This document shows, piece after piece, positions 42,203-52,079 of a stretch of DNA of 64,000 nt; position 1 is the first letter of the stretch, and every line of letters starts with the position of its first letter. The notes below the pieces were generated by a model. It saw only the letters and a program-made list of their open reading frames with translations, was not told where the DNA came from and searched no databases. Where the stretch lies: NCBI GenBank assembly GCA_019347945.1, contig JAHWKK010000013.1, forward strand, positions 1 to 64,000, read 5' to 3'. The translations under genes were made by a program, and so were the position numbers. This DNA is from Acidobacteriota bacterium (GTDB taxonomy: Bacteria > Acidobacteriota > Thermoanaerobaculia > Gp7-AA8 > JAHWKK01).

Positions 42203-43024
42203 ATGATCGAGCGAATCGACGAGGCGGTCGCCTGGATCGGCGCCCGTGTCGATGCGCGGCCGGACATCCTCGTCGTCCTCGGTTCGGGTCTCGGCGGCGT
42301 CGTCGACGGGCTCGAAACGGAGCCGGCGATTCCCTACTCCGAGATCCCGCACGCGCCAGTGGCCAAGGTGCGGGGCCACCACGGACGGATGGTCTTCGCG
42401 AAGTCCGGCTCGAAAAAAATCGCCATTCTTCAGGGTCGCGCTCATTACTACGAGGGTTTTTCGATGAGCGAGGTCGTCTTTCTGGCGCGAGTCGTCGGAC
42501 GGATGGGCGCAAAGTTCGCCATCGTGACGAATGCGGCCGGGGGCATCAACGTCGACTTCGCGCCGGGAGATCTCATGCTGATCTCCGACCACATCAATAT
42601 GTTCGGCGACAACCCCCTGCGAGGCGAGAATCTGGATGCGCTCGGGAGCCGGTTCCCCGATCTCAGCGAGCCGTACCCGGAGGCCCTGCGAGGTATCGCC
42701 AAGGAGATCTGCGAGCAGAAAGGGTGCGGGATCAAGGAAGGGATCTACGCTGGCCTCCCGGGACCCTCGTATGAAACACCGGCGGAAATCCGGGCGCTTC
42801 GGACTCTCGGTGCCGACGCCGTCGGGATGTCGACCGTTCCGGAGGTCATCGCGCTGTCGCACATGCAGATTCCCGTGATCGGAATCTCCTGCATCACGAA
42901 CATGGCGGCCGGGATCCTTCCTCGTAAGCTCACTCACGAGGAAGTGATCGAGACGACCGCGAGAGTAGAGCAGGAGTTCGGCAGCCTGCTGATCGACCTG
43001 ATCGCGCGCCTTCCCAACGACTGA
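42203..43024 (+). CDS. punA: Purine-nucleoside phosphorylase (PNP, class II-type trimeric)
   Basis: Splits inosine and guanosine with phosphate to base and ribose-1-phosphate. The 273-residue protein has the family features LVVLGSGLGG (phosphate site), a GHHGRMVF-GRAHYYEG segment with the conserved His, VTNAAGGIN, the GPSYETPAE loop, and NMAAG near the end. The ATG at 42203 directly follows a TATAAT box, so the mRNA is probably leaderless. The nupC gene begins 16 bases after the stop, making a salvage operon. Confidence 0.93.
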   Translation: MIERIDEAVAWIGARVDARPDILVVLGSGLGGVVDGLETEPAIPYSEIPHAPVAKVRGHHGRMVFAKSGSKKIAILQGRAHYYEGFSMSEVVFLARVVGRMGAKFAIVTNAAGGINVDFAPGDLMLISDHINMFGDNPLRGENLDALGSRFPDLSEPYPEALRGIAKEICEQKGCGIKEGIYAGLPGPSYETPAEIRALRTLGADAVGMSTVPEVIALSHMQIPVIGISCITNMAAGILPRKLTHEEVIETTARVEQEFGSLLIDLIARLPND

Positions 43025-43040
43025 TGAGGAGGAGTACGGC

Positions 43041-44474
43041 TTGGAACGGATGACTGGATTGCTTGGGATCGGTGTGATCATTCTGATCGCATGGGGCCTT
43101 TCGCTGGACCGTCGGGCAATTCGCTGGTCGACGGTGGGGTGGGGGCTGGGGTTGCAGGTCGTTCTCGCGATCCTCGTTCTGAAGGGCGCAGCGATCGCGA
43201 GGGCGCTCGACTGGTTTCTTCCGGGGGTGAGCCGGCCCATCGCGGCATTCGTGGTGATCTTCCTTCTCGGCGTGGCGGTGGTCGTGGCGAGAAAGCTCCC
43301 TCCGCCGTCCCGAAAGTCCTTCTGGCTGGTCGTTGGCGTGCTGGCGGCTTTTGCGGCGCTTCGCTTCAACCTGCTCGCATACGCATTCGCGACGGTTCGC
43401 GACATCGTGACGCAGCTGATCGGATTCACCGAGGAGGGAGCGGATTTCGTTTTCGGCCAGCTCGGTCACGGTGATACATCCACAGGCTTCATCTTCGCGA
43501 CTCAGGTGCTTCCGACGATCATCTTCATCGCTTCGATCTTCGCGGTGCTCTATTACGTCGGAGTGATGCAGGTGATCGTTCGATTCTTCGCGAAAATCAT
43601 GACCCGTTTCCTCGGCGCATCGGGGGCCGAATCGACCAACGTCGCCGCCGCCATCTTCATGGGACAGACCGAGGCGCCCCTCACGATCCGCCCCTATCTC
43701 GACCGATTGACGCTCAGCGAGCTGATGACGGTCATGGTCTCCGGCATGGCGACCGTTTCGGGTGGGATCATGGCGGCGTACGTCATGGTGGCCGGCGTCG
43801 ACGTGCTCCATCTGCTGACTGCTTCGATCATGGCAGCTCCGGCGTCGATCGCGCTCGCCAAGATGATCGTTCCCGAGACCGGCGAACCGGAGACCGGGCC
43901 GAATGTGAAAGTGGAAGTCCCGAAGACCGACGTCAACATCATCGACGCTGCAGGACGGGGCGCGCTCGAAGGACTCCATCTCTCGCTCAACGTCGCGGCC
44001 ATGCTGATCGCGTTCATTGCATTGATCGCGATGGTGAACGCGGCCTTCCTTTGGGTTCACGAAAGCCTTGTTGCAGCTGGTGGAGGATTCGCGGTCATAG
44101 GAGCTTATTTTCCCGCGAGCTTCGAGGTTCTGCTCGGCTGGCTGTTCCGTCCGATTGCGTGGACGATGGGAGTGCCGTGGGGTGAGACCCAGACGGTCGG
44201 AAACCTGCTGGGCCTGCGGATGGTGCTCAACGAGTTCGTTGCCTTCGTCAAGCTCGGCGAGGTGGCGGGCACGCTCAGCCCGCGCAGTTTCATCATCTCC
44301 ACATACGCGCTCTGCGGATTTGCGAATCTTTCGTCGATTGCGATCCAGATCGGTGGCATCGGCGCGCTCGCTCCGGGCCGTCGAGGGGATCTTGCGAGAC
44401 TCGGCGTCCGGGCAATGCTCGCGGGGACGCTGGCGAATTTCATGACCGCCACGATTGCGGGCATGCTGCTCTGA
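43041..44474 (+). CDS. nupC: Concentrative nucleoside transporter (NupC/CNT family)
   Basis: A 477-residue proton- or sodium-coupled nucleoside importer in the inner membrane. The CNT core is visible: FVFGQLG, VLPTIIFIASIFAVLYYVGVMQ, GASGAESTNVAAAIFMGQTEAPLTIRPYL (nucleoside-binding QTEAP), SGMATVSGGIMAAYV, and the C-terminal STYALCGFANLSSIAIQIGGIGALAP. The TTG at 43041 has GAGGAGGAG 6 bases upstream. It lies with punA, so imported nucleosides are likely to be cleaved at once. Confidence 0.94.
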   Translation: MERMTGLLGIGVIILIAWGLSLDRRAIRWSTVGWGLGLQVVLAILVLKGAAIARALDWFLPGVSRPIAAFVVIFLLGVAVVVARKLPPPSRKSFWLVVGVLAAFAALRFNLLAYAFATVRDIVTQLIGFTEEGADFVFGQLGHGDTSTGFIFATQVLPTIIFIASIFAVLYYVGVMQVIVRFFAKIMTRFLGASGAESTNVAAAIFMGQTEAPLTIRPYLDRLTLSELMTVMVSGMATVSGGIMAAYVMVAGVDVLHLLTASIMAAPASIALAKMIVPETGEPETGPNVKVEVPKTDVNIIDAAGRGALEGLHLSLNVAAMLIAFIALIAMVNAAFLWVHESLVAAGGGFAVIGAYFPASFEVLLGWLFRPIAWTMGVPWGETQTVGNLLGLRMVLNEFVAFVKLGEVAGTLSPRSFIISTYALCGFANLSSIAIQIGGIGALAPGRRGDLARLGVRAMLAGTLANFMTATIAGMLL

Positions 44475-44484
44475 CTCGGCGAGC

Positions 44485-45456
44485 GTGGCAGATCGAGCGC
44501 AGAAGGTGGAACTGATCGTCGACGACGAGAGCGAGGGGGAACGTCTCGACAGTTTCATCGCAACCGGTCTCGCCGGTGTCAGCCGCTCGCAATCCGCACG
44601 ACTCATTCGGGACGGTCGCGTGGAACTGGCCGGCAGCGCCGAGCTCAAGAGCTCACGGAGGGTTTCGCCGGGAGAGCGATACGTAGTCGATCTGCCCGAG
44701 CCGGTGAGCTCGGAGGTCGTGGCGGAGGAGATCCCTGTCGAGATTCTGTACGAGGACGATCGGTTCGCCGTGATCGACAAGCCCGCCGGGATGGTCGTTC
44801 ACCCCGCTCCCGGGCATCCCGGTGGAACTCTCGTCAATGCACTGTTGTACCGGCTCGAGGGACTCAGCGGTATCGGTGGCGTCCTCAGGCCGGGGATCGT
44901 TCACCGCCTCGACAGGGACACCTCGGGGGTGATGATCGTGGCCAAGTCGGACGAAGCGCACCGCCAGCTCTCCGAGGCCTGGCATACGGAGGCGGTGAGG
45001 AAGTTCTACAAGGCTGTGGTCTACGGGGCGCCCAGGCCCTCCGGGGGATTGATCGATCGACCGATCGGACGGCACCGGAGCGATCGGAAGAGGATGAGCA
45101 CGCGCCCGGACGGGCGGCCGGCACGGACGAGATACGAAACATTGAAGAGTTTCGGATGGGTGAGCCTGCTCGAGTGCGAGATCCTGACCGGCAGGACTCA
45201 TCAGATCCGGGTCCACCTCCAGTCGATCGGCCACCCTGTGGTGGGCGACCCGCTTTATTCGGGTGCGCAGTGGAAGGGCATTCAGAACCCGGAGACACGG
45301 AAGGCCGTCAGAGAGATGGAACGGCAGGCGCTTCATGCGCACAGGATGGAGCTCTCCCTTCCGGGCGTGAAGAGGTTGGTCCTGACTTCGCAGGAGCCGG
45401 AGGATTTTCGCCGGCTCATCAGGAGTTTGGAAGATGCTGAGTCGGATCGGGATTGA
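44485..45456 (+). CDS. rluD: RluD-type 23S rRNA pseudouridine synthase
   Basis: Makes pseudouridine in helix 69 of 23S rRNA in the E. coli family member. The 323-residue protein has an N-terminal S4 RNA-binding domain (GERLDSFIATGLAGVSRSQSARLIRDGRVELAGS), then the RluA/RluD catalytic domain with the Asp in HRLDRDTSGVMIVAK and late ILTGRTHQIRVHLQSIGHPVVGDPLYS. The GTG at 44485 is favoured over 44455, which would overlap nupC; neither has a clear Shine-Dalgarno. Confidence 0.92.
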   Translation: MADRAQKVELIVDDESEGERLDSFIATGLAGVSRSQSARLIRDGRVELAGSAELKSSRRVSPGERYVVDLPEPVSSEVVAEEIPVEILYEDDRFAVIDKPAGMVVHPAPGHPGGTLVNALLYRLEGLSGIGGVLRPGIVHRLDRDTSGVMIVAKSDEAHRQLSEAWHTEAVRKFYKAVVYGAPRPSGGLIDRPIGRHRSDRKRMSTRPDGRPARTRYETLKSFGWVSLLECEILTGRTHQIRVHLQSIGHPVVGDPLYSGAQWKGIQNPETRKAVREMERQALHAHRMELSLPGVKRLVLTSQEPEDFRRLIRSLEDAESDRD

Positions 45457-45518
45457 ATATCCAGAATCAGTTAGAATTCGAAGGAATGGCCTCGAGGGGC
45501 AGGAAAGGGATTGAACGG

Positions 45519-46511
45519 ATGAAACCAATGATCAAAGCGGTGTTGGCGATGTCGATGCTGCTCTTTGCGGGAAGTACCTTTGCTTCGAACTTCAGGGCGG
45601 CCGACATCGTGTACCTCCCGGCGATCGTTCGCGGTGAGGGGGCGAACCAGTCGTTCTTCAAGACGGATCTGTTCATCAACAGCCTGGCGAGCGACACGAT
45701 CGAAGTGACGATCGCGTTTCTGCCGATCGGTGGAGGAGACAACCGGCAGGCGGCGAACGACACCCGTACCGTCGGAACGATTGCTCCTGGCGACATGATT
45801 ATCGTCACGGACGCAGTGCAGACGATCCTGGGTGTGAGCGCTTTTGGGGGTCAGGCGATTCTATACGCCTGCCGTGCCGGGGGCGATTGTGTGAACAACG
45901 AGAATGATCTGAGGAACATCACGGTACAGGCCCGCGTCTACACCGAGGCGACGGGGACGGCCTGCCCGAACAATCAGCCCACCTGCTCGTTCGGTCAGCT
46001 CTTCCCCGGCCAGCCGTGGTACGCATACATTTCGGCCTCGGCCGCGGCCGACCAGCTCGACCGTGCATTGATCACCGGGATCATCGCGAACGACAATTTC
46101 CGCAGCAACATCGGAATCGCGAACGCGAGCGAGTTCTCGTCGACGACGATCCGCGTGGAGTTGTTTGATCAGAATGGAAATCGAATCGGCACGTTCAACG
46201 AGAATCTGGCTCCGCTGGGAATGAACCAGCGGGGGATCACGAACATGTTCCCGGGCTTTACGGGTCGCGGGTATGTCGTTGTGACCCAGACCGGCGTCAC
46301 TCCGACCAATCCGGGCGATCCGGAAGTCGGGGATGGGATTCCGGGGTTCTTCGCGTACGGATCGGTCATCGCGCGGAGCACAAACGACCCGATCACGCAG
46401 GAAGCGATGTTCATGGTTCCGATCGATCTCAGCGTCTATTCTCCCCAGAATCCGCTGAGCAAAGCGGGGGACGAGCCGGTGAAGTTCCGGCGCGCCGTCC
46501 GACACCGATAA
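45519..46511 (+). CDS. Exported protein of unknown function
   Basis: A 330-residue protein with a signal peptide (MIKAVLAMSMLLFAGSTFA). The mature part is beta-rich (IVYLPAIVRGEGANQSFFKTDLFINSLASDTIEVTIAFLP; SNIGIANASEFSSTTIRVELFDQNGNRIGTFNENLAPLGMNQ), a repeating pattern like the conserved beta-propeller/sandwich 'FxT-D-xxxxN' surface proteins of related bacteria. I cannot assign a function. Four Cys residues (CRAGGDC and TACPNNQPTC) could form disulfides. The ATG at 45519 has AGGAAAGGG upstream; a start at 45487 is possible. Confidence 0.75.
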   Translation: MKPMIKAVLAMSMLLFAGSTFASNFRAADIVYLPAIVRGEGANQSFFKTDLFINSLASDTIEVTIAFLPIGGGDNRQAANDTRTVGTIAPGDMIIVTDAVQTILGVSAFGGQAILYACRAGGDCVNNENDLRNITVQARVYTEATGTACPNNQPTCSFGQLFPGQPWYAYISASAAADQLDRALITGIIANDNFRSNIGIANASEFSSTTIRVELFDQNGNRIGTFNENLAPLGMNQRGITNMFPGFTGRGYVVVTQTGVTPTNPGDPEVGDGIPGFFAYGSVIARSTNDPITQEAMFMVPIDLSVYSPQNPLSKAGDEPVKFRRAVRHR

Positions 46512-46630
46512 GGATCACAAACGGAGTCGTCTCCGGGCGGACGATCGGGCGTGGAATCGCTCGACGGTCCGCCCGGTTGTGAGTCGTGTGCCCGGCATGC
46601 TAGTCTCGCCGGGAGGGCTTTCGGACGACG

Positions 46631-46657
46631 AAAGCGGCCGTGCGGCCGCTTTTTTTG
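46631..46657 (+). terminator. Rho-independent terminator before rimP
   Basis: AAAGCGGCC, loop GTGC, GGCCGCTTT followed by further T residues. The 9-bp stem is perfect. It ends the transcript of the exported protein and separates it from the rimP operon. Confidence 0.85.
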
Positions 46658-46693
46658 TTCTGAGGGGAAAATTTCGAACGGATTCGAACGGAA

Positions 46694-47170
46694 ATGGACG
46701 TGCCAGAGCAGCTCGAGCGGGAGATACAGAAGGTTGTCGAGTCCGAAGGGCTCGAACTGGTTCACATAGGGATCGCCGGGTCCGGCGGTCACCGCGCATT
46801 GAGGATCGACATCGACAAAGAGGGGGGCGTCACGCTGGGCGATTGCGAGCTCGTTTCGAAACAGCTGGGACCTCTGCTCGACGTCATCGATGCATTTCCG
46901 GGTGCATACGATCTGGAAGTCTCCTCTCCCGGTATCGATCGGAAGTTCTACCGAAACGAGGATTACCAGCGCTTCCTCGGCAGTCTGGTTCGGGTGAGGA
47001 CCAGTGCACCGGTGGGCGGGCTTCACGTGATCGTGGGGCGTTTGAAGTCGTTCGAAAACGGCAGGATCGTCGTCGTCGACGAGAAGTCGAAGAAGCTTAA
47101 GGAGTACGAGATCGAGCTCGATCAGATCAAAGAGACCAGGCTCGAACCAGACTTTCGGGAGCGCAACTAG
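46694..47170 (+). CDS. rimP: Ribosome maturation factor RimP
   Basis: A 158-residue factor needed for 30S subunit assembly. It has the two RimP domains: GLELVHIGIAGSGGHRALRIDIDKEGGVTLGDCELVSKQLGPLLD, with the YDLEVSSPGIDRKFYRNEDYQRFLGSLV signature, and a C-terminal SH3-like part (IVGRLKSFENGRIVVVDEKSKKLKEYEIELDQIKETRLEP). First gene of the translation operon, 3 bases before nusA. Confidence 0.95.
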   Translation: MDVPEQLEREIQKVVESEGLELVHIGIAGSGGHRALRIDIDKEGGVTLGDCELVSKQLGPLLDVIDAFPGAYDLEVSSPGIDRKFYRNEDYQRFLGSLVRVRTSAPVGGLHVIVGRLKSFENGRIVVVDEKSKKLKEYEIELDQIKETRLEPDFRERN

Positions 47171-47173
47171 ACA

Positions 47174-48874
47174 ATGTTCAACGAGAACCTCATCAGGGAG
47201 CTCGCCCACCAGAAGTCGATCGACGTGGACAAGGTGGTCGCGGCGCTGGAAGATGCTCTGGGCACAGCTGCCCGGAAGTTCTACAAGACTCGCGAGCCGG
47301 TCCACGCGATCCTCAAGCGCGACGAGACGGGTGGCGTCGACATTTTCGTCGAGAAGCACGTCGTCGAGACCGAGGAAGAGATCGAGGATCCGCTCCTCCA
47401 GATCACGCCGGAAGAGGCTGCTCGCTATCAGTCCGACGCGAAGCCCGGCGACGTCATTCGGATCGACTACATCGAGAAAGCCGTCGTCGACGTCGTGGCC
47501 GACACGCACACGGAGATCCGACAGTACGAGGCCCGCAAGATCGATCCGAAGTCGGAGACGGGCGACACGATCCGGATTCCGCTCGACAAGGGACTCGCCG
47601 AGCTCGGCCGGATTGCGGCCCAGAGCGCCAAACAGGTTCTCTATCAGAAGGTCCGCGAAGCGGAGAGGGACAAGGTCTACAAGGAATTCAGGGACCGGGT
47701 CGGCCAGATCGAGCACGGCTACGTCAAGCGGTTCGAGCGTGGCGACATGATCGTCGATCTCAACGGACGCACCGAAGGGGTGATCCCGCGCAGCCAGCAG
47801 TCGCGTGCCGAGCGCTACTCGCAGGGAGACAGGATCCGTGCGGTGGTCGTCGACGTCCACACACAGCCCAAGGGCCCGCAGGTCGTGCTGTCGCGGACCG
47901 ATCCTCTTCTTCTGGTCAAGCTCTTCGAAATGGAAGTTCCCGAGATCTACGACGGCACCGTGATGATCAAACGTGCGGTCCGTGAGCCGGGCGAGCGCGC
48001 GAAGATCGCCGTAGCTTCCAAGGAGCGCGACGTCGATCCCGTAGGCGCCTGCGTCGGCATGAAGGGCTCACGGGTGCAGTCGATCATCCGGGAGCTGCGG
48101 GGAGAGAAGATCGACATCATTCCGTGGCACGAGGACATCGTTTCGTTTGCCCAGAATGCGCTCGCCCCGGCAAGGATCACGCGTGTGAGCGTGACCTCCG
48201 AAGAAGATGCGATCCGTCCGAACCTCGACGTCATCGTGGACGACGATCAGCTCTCGCTGGCAATCGGCAAGCGCGGCCTCAACGTCCGGCTCGCCGCCGA
48301 GCTGATCGGTGCGCGGATCGACATCAAGTCGGAGGACGAGGTCAAGGGAGAGGTCGCCGATGCGCTGACGCAGATGCTTCAGGTAGCGATGTCGGAGGCG
48401 AGGTCGGAGGTGAGCATCCTCGACGTCGACGGAATCGATCCCGAGATCGCCCGGCTGCTCGATGCCGCCGGTTACGACGACCTCGATTCGGTTCTCAATG
48501 CGACGGCCGAGGATCTCGCGAACATCGACGGAATCGACGTCGATGCCGCATCCCGACTGATCGAGAGCGCGCAGGAGTTCGACCGGGTCGCCGTAGGCGG
48601 CCAGGACGTTCCTCCGCTGGAAGAGCTGCAGAACGTTCTGATGTCGGTCGACCCGTACGATGACGAGGAGTACGACGAAGAGTGGAGCGAGGAAGAAGCC
48701 GACGCAGCCGATGCTGAAGCGGCCGATGCCGAGGAAGCAGAAGCTTCCGGCGATTCAACCGACGGGGAGGCGAGTGAAGTTGCCTCGCCCGGGGAGCTCG
48801 TGAGCGAGGAAAACGTCGAAAGCTCTCTGCCCGGCGAGCCGGCGATCGAAGAGGAAACGGATCGGGCCGGTTGA
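47174..48874 (+). CDS. nusA: Transcription termination/antitermination factor NusA
   Basis: A 566-residue factor that modulates RNA polymerase pausing. Domains in order: an N-terminal RNAP-binding domain (1-130), S1 (about 135-200, containing HGYVKRFERGDMIVDLNGRTEGVIPRSQQ), two KH domains (about 235-375, GACVGMKGSRVQSIIRELRGEKIDIIPW and LSLAIGKRGLNVRLAAELIG), a helix-hairpin-helix region (about 410-465) and an acidic low-complexity tail (about 495-566) rich in Glu, Asp and Ala. The tail exceeds what simple NusA proteins carry. Confidence 0.95.
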   Translation: MFNENLIRELAHQKSIDVDKVVAALEDALGTAARKFYKTREPVHAILKRDETGGVDIFVEKHVVETEEEIEDPLLQITPEEAARYQSDAKPGDVIRIDYIEKAVVDVVADTHTEIRQYEARKIDPKSETGDTIRIPLDKGLAELGRIAAQSAKQVLYQKVREAERDKVYKEFRDRVGQIEHGYVKRFERGDMIVDLNGRTEGVIPRSQQSRAERYSQGDRIRAVVVDVHTQPKGPQVVLSRTDPLLLVKLFEMEVPEIYDGTVMIKRAVREPGERAKIAVASKERDVDPVGACVGMKGSRVQSIIRELRGEKIDIIPWHEDIVSFAQNALAPARITRVSVTSEEDAIRPNLDVIVDDDQLSLAIGKRGLNVRLAAELIGARIDIKSEDEVKGEVADALTQMLQVAMSEARSEVSILDVDGIDPEIARLLDAAGYDDLDSVLNATAEDLANIDGIDVDAASRLIESAQEFDRVAVGGQDVPPLEELQNVLMSVDPYDDEEYDEEWSEEEADAADAEAADAEEAEASGDSTDGEASEVASPGELVSEENVESSLPGEPAIEEETDRAG

Positions 48875-48923
48875 CCGGGACCGGGCCGTCGGCAACATGG
48901 TAGTGAAGAGGAGTCGTTAGAGA

Positions 48924-51710
48924 ATGGCGAAGATACGAGTCAGAGACATGGCGAAGCAGATGGGGATCCCGGCAAAGGATCTCGTGTTCAAGCTTCAGTC
49001 TCTTGGCGTACAGATCGAGAGCGAGGATGCCGCGGTCGACCATGCCGCGATCATCGGTGCGCTGTCGGGCCGGCAGGCGGTGAGGCCGCGTGCCGTGATC
49101 ATGAGGGACGAAAAAGCCGTCTCCGAACCGCAGCGGGAAGCTCGCGCCCGGAAAGTCAGGCCTCCGCGTCCGATCGTCAAGCCCACCCGGCCGGTCGCGC
49201 CGCCGAAGGAAGCGCCCTCGTCGCCGGCTCCGACCGATCAGGCCCCGGCCGAAGGCCCCGTCATTCAGGAGTTCATCGAGGCGGCGGAAGCCGAGGCGAA
49301 GGAACGCGCCGCTCAGGAAGCGGCCGAGGCCGAGGCTCGGAAAAAGGCGCCGAAAACCCCCGTTGTCAAGAAACCTGTCCGGATCACGCCGCCGCGACAG
49401 CCCGACCGTCCGACCCCGTCCGAAGCTCCCGCCGTTGCCGATCGAGGCAGAACCGGTCCCACAGGACCGCGCGCGCGCGCGATGACCAGGCCACGACCGG
49501 ACTACGGAGATCAGAGACCGGCTCAGAGACCCGCGCAACGCCCGTCCTCGAGATCCGGCGAGCGCCCGTCCTCGAGACCCGGCGAGCGCCCGTCCTCCAG
49601 ACCTGGCGAGCGCCCGGCGTCCCGAGTGGCCCGGCCGCAGCGGAGTGCTCCTCTCTATCCGGGTGAGCCTCAGCCGGTTCCGACCTCGGCCCCCACCGCC
49701 CGCCGTCGCAAGGAGAGCGAGGGCGACCGGATCGAGAAAAAGCAGCAGCACGCCGGCCGCCGCAGAAGATCTGCCGAAGCGCGAAGAGAGACCGACGAGT
49801 CGCTCTTTCACAAAGGCCCATTCTCTGCCCGAACCGTTCTGGAAGAAGACCCCGAACCGCAGGTCCCGGTTCAGCCATCGAGCCGGAAGGACAAGAGAAA
49901 GCAGGCCGGTCCGGTCACGGACAAAGGTCTGGAGTTCGAAAAGCCGAAGGAGAAGATCACGTTGTCAGAGGGTGTAACCGTCAAGGATCTCGCCGACAAA
50001 CTGAACGTTCGCGGAGGCGATCTGCTGACGCATCTGATCAAGAAGGGGCGAATCCTCACGATCAATACCCCGCTCGAGTCCGAGCTGGCTCTGGAGATCG
50101 CCAACGAGCTCGGGATCGAAGCGGAATTCGTCACGTTCGAGGAGGCGATCGAGCTCGAAGAGATGGAGCGGGAGGGGGAAGGCGACGTCGGTCTCGAGCC
50201 GCGGGCCCCGGTCATCACGGTGATGGGACACGTCGATCACGGAAAGACATCGCTACTCGACGCGATCCGGAAGACGAAGGTTGCCGAAGGCGAAGCCGGT
50301 GGTATTACTCAGCACATCGGTGCATACGCGATCGAGCAGAATGGTCAGAAGATCGTCTTTCTCGATACTCCGGGTCATGAGGCGTTCACCCTCATGCGGG
50401 CCAGGGGAGCGAGCGCCACCGACATCGTCGTGCTCGTTGTTGCAGCCGATGACGGCGTGATGCCACAGACCCGCGAGGCGATCGATCACTCGCGGGCCGC
50501 CAGGGTTCCGGTGATCGTTGCGATCAACAAGGTCGACAAGCCGAACGCCAACGTCGAGCGCGTGAAGCAGGAGCTCTCGCAGAACGGCATCCTCGTCGAG
50601 GACTGGGGTGGCGACGTCACCTCGGTTCAGGTCTCGGCGCTGAAGAAGACGGGGATCGATGAACTCCTCGAGGTCATTCAGCTCACGGCCGAGATGCTCG
50701 AGCTCAAGTCTTCGCCGTCACGTGCAGCGCGCGGAGTCGTTCTCGAGGCGAGCAAGGAGCAGGGACGCGGAAACGTCGCGACCGTGCTGGTCCAGGACGG
50801 GACGCTTCGGATCGGCGATCACTTCGTCTCCGGGCTCGTGACCGGGAAGGTCAAGGCGATGACCGACGATCTCGGCAAGCGACTCAAGGAGGCACCGCCC
50901 GCGACGCCGGTCAGCGTGATGGGCTTCGACGAGCTTCCGGACGCAGGCGACCGATTCATCGTCGTCGACGAAGCATCCGAGGCCCGGACGATCACCGAAC
51001 AGCGTCAGGAAAAGAAATCCCGGGAAGCTGGCGACAGGCGTGGCAGCAAGATGTCGCTCGATTCGCTCTATGCGAAGATGCAGCAGGGCGAGGCCAAAGA
51101 GCTCAATCTGATCATCAAGGGCGATGTCCAGGGATCGGTCGAAGTCCTTCGCGATTCGCTCGAAAAGCTGTCCACCGAGAAGGTCAGGGTGAAGGTGATG
51201 CATGCGTCGGTCGGAGCCGTCAGCACCAACGACGTGCTTCTCGCGACCGCCTCGAATGGCATCATCATCGGTTTCAACGTCAGACCCGAAAAGAATGCCG
51301 CGGATCTCGCGGCCGAGGAAGGCGTGGAGATCCGGCTTCACACGATCATTTACGAGCTGATCGACGAGATCAAACTGGCGATGGCCGGCTTGCTCGAGCC
51401 GATCCGAGAAGAGGTCTACCGTGGCCGTGCCGAAGTCCGCGATCTCTTCAAGGTTCCGAAAGCCGGAACGATTGCAGGATGCTACGTCGTTGACGGAGTC
51501 ATTCCGCGGACAGCCCAGATCCGGCTCCTTCGGGACAACCGAGTGGTGCACGAAGGCAAAATCTCGTCGCTGCGTCACTTCAAGGACGACGTCTCGGAGG
51601 TTCGGCAGGGCTTCGAGTGCGGAATCGGCATCGAGCGATACAACGACGTCAAGGTCGGCGACGTCATCGAAGCATTCGTCACCGAGGAGCGAGCTGCCTC
51701 GCTCGAGTAG
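48924..51710 (+). CDS. infB: Translation initiation factor IF-2
   Basis: A 928-residue GTPase that brings fMet-tRNA to the 30S subunit. An IF-2N domain opens it ([25 protein letters not shown]); a ~330-residue linker rich in Pro, Arg and Ala carries 24-bp DNA repeats (RPSSRPGE units at about residues 205-235). The second IF2-N domain ([25 protein letters not shown]), G1 [10 protein letters not shown]3 DTPGHEAF, G4 NKVDKPN, and the C-terminal domains follow. GAGGAG lies upstream of the ATG. Confidence 0.96.
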   Translation: MAKIRVRDMAKQMGIPAKDLVFKLQSLGVQIESEDAAVDHAAIIGALSGRQAVRPRAVIMRDEKAVSEPQREARARKVRPPRPIVKPTRPVAPPKEAPSSPAPTDQAPAEGPVIQEFIEAAEAEAKERAAQEAAEAEARKKAPKTPVVKKPVRITPPRQPDRPTPSEAPAVADRGRTGPTGPRARAMTRPRPDYGDQRPAQRPAQRPSSRSGERPSSRPGERPSSRPGERPASRVARPQRSAPLYPGEPQPVPTSAPTARRRKESEGDRIEKKQQHAGRRRRSAEARRETDESLFHKGPFSARTVLEEDPEPQVPVQPSSRKDKRKQAGPVTDKGLEFEKPKEKITLSEGVTVKDLADKLNVRGGDLLTHLIKKGRILTINTPLESELALEIANELGIEAEFVTFEEAIELEEMEREGEGDVGLEPRAPVITVMGHVDHGKTSLLDAIRKTKVAEGEAGGITQHIGAYAIEQNGQKIVFLDTPGHEAFTLMRARGASATDIVVLVVAADDGVMPQTREAIDHSRAARVPVIVAINKVDKPNANVERVKQELSQNGILVEDWGGDVTSVQVSALKKTGIDELLEVIQLTAEMLELKSSPSRAARGVVLEASKEQGRGNVATVLVQDGTLRIGDHFVSGLVTGKVKAMTDDLGKRLKEAPPATPVSVMGFDELPDAGDRFIVVDEASEARTITEQRQEKKSREAGDRRGSKMSLDSLYAKMQQGEAKELNLIIKGDVQGSVEVLRDSLEKLSTEKVRVKVMHASVGAVSTNDVLLATASNGIIIGFNVRPEKNAADLAAEEGVEIRLHTIIYELIDEIKLAMAGLLEPIREEVYRGRAEVRDLFKVPKAGTIAGCYVVDGVIPRTAQIRLLRDNRVVHEGKISSLRHFKDDVSEVRQGFECGIGIERYNDVKVGDVIEAFVTEERAASLE
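49536..49625 (+). repeat. 24-bp tandem repeat in infB
   Basis: About 3.7 units of GAGCGCCCGTCCTCGAGACC plus four bases start at 49536, 49560, 49584 and 49608, encoding RPSSRPGE. The linker between the IF-2N domains is thus repetitive and may vary in length between strains. Confidence 0.8.
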
Positions 51711-51716
51711 TCATCG

Positions 51717-52079
51717 ATGTACGTGGGAGTTGCGCTCTTCGAATTGCTGATTCCTCAGGCGCACTCGCTCAAGGAAAAGCGCTCGGTGGTGCAGAAAGTG
51801 AAGGGCCTTCTCAGGAACCGGTATCTGAGCGCTGCCGAGGTCGGGGCTCTCGAGCTGCATCAGCGATCGAGGATCGGTGCCGCGATCGTGACCTCCGACG
51901 CCGATCTCGCCCGAAGGGTTCTCGATGAAGCCGCCGAGGCGATCGACGAGGCGACTGGCGGGCTCCTGCATGGACACACGGTCGAGATTCTTCCCTTCGA
52001 TGCCGACATCGGAATGGGCTCCTCGATCGAGAATCTGTTCAACGGAAACCAGGAAGACGGAGAGCGATTCGATGACTGA
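51717..52079 (+). CDS. YlxP-like DUF503 protein
   Basis: A 120-residue DUF503 member (MYVGVALFELLIPQAHSLKEKRSVVQKVKGLLRNRYLSAAEVG...). These small proteins are found next to infB and rbfA in many bacteria and are presumed ribosome-associated, perhaps in RbfA-like roles; the function is not established. The LFE..IP.AHSLKEKR motif and the downstream GAAIVTSDADLARRVLDEA fit the family. It lies 6 bases after infB, and its end overlaps the next gene by 8 bases. Confidence 0.85.
   Translation: MYVGVALFELLIPQAHSLKEKRSVVQKVKGLLRNRYLSAAEVGALELHQRSRIGAAIVTSDADLARRVLDEAAEAIDEATGGLLHGHTVEILPFDADIGMGSSIENLFNGNQEDGERFDD

Noticed and set aside
42143-43429. In-frame upstream extension of the L,D-transpeptidase
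   Set aside because: The extension lies antisense to punA and lacks a signal peptide; the product from 42142 starts with a proper lipoprotein signal.
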